Source of the DNA: Phocaeicola plebeius | Lineage (GTDB): Bacteria > Bacteroidota > Bacteroidia > Bacteroidales > Bacteroidaceae | DNA: 15,159 bases | Assembly (NCBI GenBank): GCA_004558305.1 | Contig: SFDG01000054.1 | Location: 1-15,159, forward strand | Reading direction: 5' to 3' | In this document: piece by piece, positions 14,012 through 15,159 of the stretch | How the letters are laid out: each line of letters starts with the position of its first letter | How positions within the stretch are numbered: the first letter of the stretch is position 1 | Position numbers and translations under genes: made by a program | Notes under the pieces: generated by a model | What the model saw: only the letters and a program-made list of their open reading frames with translations | Database searches by the model: none | What the model was told of the DNA's origin: nothing

Positions 14012-15159
14012 ATGAGAACTTCCTATTTGCTTCCCGTGTTGGCCGCTCCGTTTTGCGGACTGACACACGTGTCGGCGCAACAGCTGCCGGACATTATCTT
14101 TATCATGACCGACCAGCAGCGGGCCGATGCCTTGGGCTGCGCCGGAAATCCCACGATGATTACCCCGAACATGGACGGCCTGGCCGCCGACGGGTATTGG
14201 TTCAGCAACGCCTATACTTCCTGTCCCAGCAGTACGCCTGCCCGCGCCGGACTGCTCACCGGCTTGTCTCCCTGGCACCACGGAATGCTGGGGTATGGCC
14301 AGGTGGCGGAGCACTACCGCTACGAAATGCCGCAGCTGCTGCGCGACAACGGCTATCACACCCTCGGCATCGGCAAGATGCACTGGCATCCGCAGAATGC
14401 CCTTCACGGATTCCACGCCACGCTGGTCGATGAAAGCGGACGGGTGGAAGCGCCCTACTTCTGCAGCGACTACCGCAAATGGCTGGCCGTAATGGCCCCC
14501 GGAAAAGATCCGGACGTGACGGGTATCGGCTGGAACGACCATGGCGCAAAGGTCTACCAGCTGCCCGAAGAAGTCCATCCCACCCAATGGACCGGCGACA
14601 TGGCCGTGAACGCCATCCGCCACTACGAGACCGGAAAGCCGCTGTTCCTGAAAATCTCGTTTGCCCGTCCCCACAGTCCGTACGACCCGCCCCAGCGGCT
14701 GCTCGACCGGACGACGGGCGTCCGATACCCGCTCCGGCGAAAGGGGCCTGGAGCGCAGCCATCGGCCAGTCGGTCATCCGTCCTGAGCAAAACCGCGAGG
14801 CGGCCTTTGCCCAGTTTCCGGCAGACTATATCGAGAACAGCCGCCGGCATTATTATGCTTCGGTTACCTTTGTTGACGAGCAGGTGGGGCGGATTGTCCA
14901 GGCCTTGAAGGAGACCGGACGCTACGACAATGCCCTGATTGTCTTTACTGCCGACCATGGCGACATGATGGGCGACCATCACCATTGGCGGAAGACGTAT
15001 GCCTACGAAGGGTCGGCGGGCATTCCGATGATTGTCAAGGTGCCGGCTTCCCTGCAGGGCACCTTGCCGAAAGGCTCCACCATCGAACAGCCGGTGGAGC
15101 TGCGCGATATCCTGCCCACTATGCTGGAAACGGCGGGAGCACAGGTGCCGCAGGACATG
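14012..15159 (+). pseudogene. S1-family sulfatase, Ser-type, interrupted by a -1 frameshift; 3-prime end beyond window
   Basis: The first 233 codons encode an exported sulfatase. A signal peptide ends near residue 22 (HVSAQQ), then come FIMTDQQRADALG (metal Asp33), the maturation motif SCPSSTPARAGLLTG with Ser74 as formylglycine residue, GIGKMHWHP (Lys122, His124) and SFARPHSPYDPPQ (His221). After Arg233 (14708-14710) the frame runs into unrelated sequence and stops at 14906-14908. The family sequence resumes one frame over from 14710 and stays open for 150 codons to the window end, including VDEQVGRIVQALKETG, the metal motif TADHGDMMGDHHHW and IPMIVKVP. Restoring one G in the run at 14709-14710 rejoins both halves. 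An ATG at 13928 lies before the promoter, so 14012 is preferred. Either the gene is inactivated, or the missing base is a sequence error. Intact, it would desulfate a glycan in the periplasm. Confidence 0.85.

Noticed and set aside
13628..14013. Open frames of 98 (plus) and 106 (minus) residues before the second sulfatase
   Set aside because: They have low-complexity, Cys- and Pro-rich translations with no domain, and they overlap the tandem repeat and the promoter of the sulfatase.
14700..14720. Programmed ribosomal frameshifting in the second sulfatase
   Set aside because: There is no slippery heptamer at the junction (CTC GAC CGG ACG) and no evident stimulatory hairpin; a plain deletion or sequence error is simpler.

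Overview
The window looks like a piece of a gut Bacteroidales chromosome (Bacteroides, Phocaeicola or a close relative). The basis is the SusC/SusD pair, the ECF sigma/FecR anti-sigma pair in front of it, an N-terminal STN domain on SusC, promoter -7 boxes of the form TAnnTTTG, and an abundance of S1-type sulfatases. Species cannot be settled from the sequence alone.

Layout. Positions 1-348 hold no gene but carry a striking repeat structure: a 140-bp concentric dyad at 81-220, built from 9-bp tandem repeats around a 40-bp palindrome, followed by a promoter box at 273-280. Positions 349-2529 encode a hexapeptide sugar O-acetyltransferase, an ECF sigma factor and a FecR-type anti-sigma factor, tightly packed. 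After a structured 104-bp leader comes a polysaccharide utilisation locus (2634-11125): SusC with STN domain, SusD lipoprotein, a GH29 alpha-L-fucosidase with the subfamily B signature, and a Ser-type S1 sulfatase, with gaps of only 3-12 bases. A 24-bp RNA-type stem (11134-11213) closes this operon. Next is a separately promoted pair, an HTH-cupin regulator and an acyl-CoA synthetase overlapping by ATGA (11305-13526). A 400-base stretch with hairpins, a short tandem repeat and a possible gene remnant separates it from a second S1 sulfatase (14012 to the window end), which is broken by a one-base frameshift near 14710.

How it likely works. A ligand bound by SusC/SusD would signal through the STN domain to FecR in the periplasm, release the ECF sigma factor and raise transcription of susC onward. 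The susC leader has no TAnnTTTG box, whereas the acetyltransferase, the HTH-cupin gene and the second sulfatase each have one. The fucosidase signature (alpha-1,3/4-linked fucose in Lewis-type structures) and the sulfatases point to sulfated, fucosylated host glycans such as mucin O-glycans. This substrate is an inference from family knowledge. No backbone-cleaving glycosidase is encoded here, so the locus would have to cooperate with enzymes elsewhere.

The most unusual signals are non-coding. They are the concentric dyads at 81-220, 2535-2623 and 11134-11213, two of which are built of three tandem short units facing three inverted ones. The other points worth checking are the frameshift in the second sulfatase and the coupling of a sugar O-acetyltransferase to the PUL's sigma factor.
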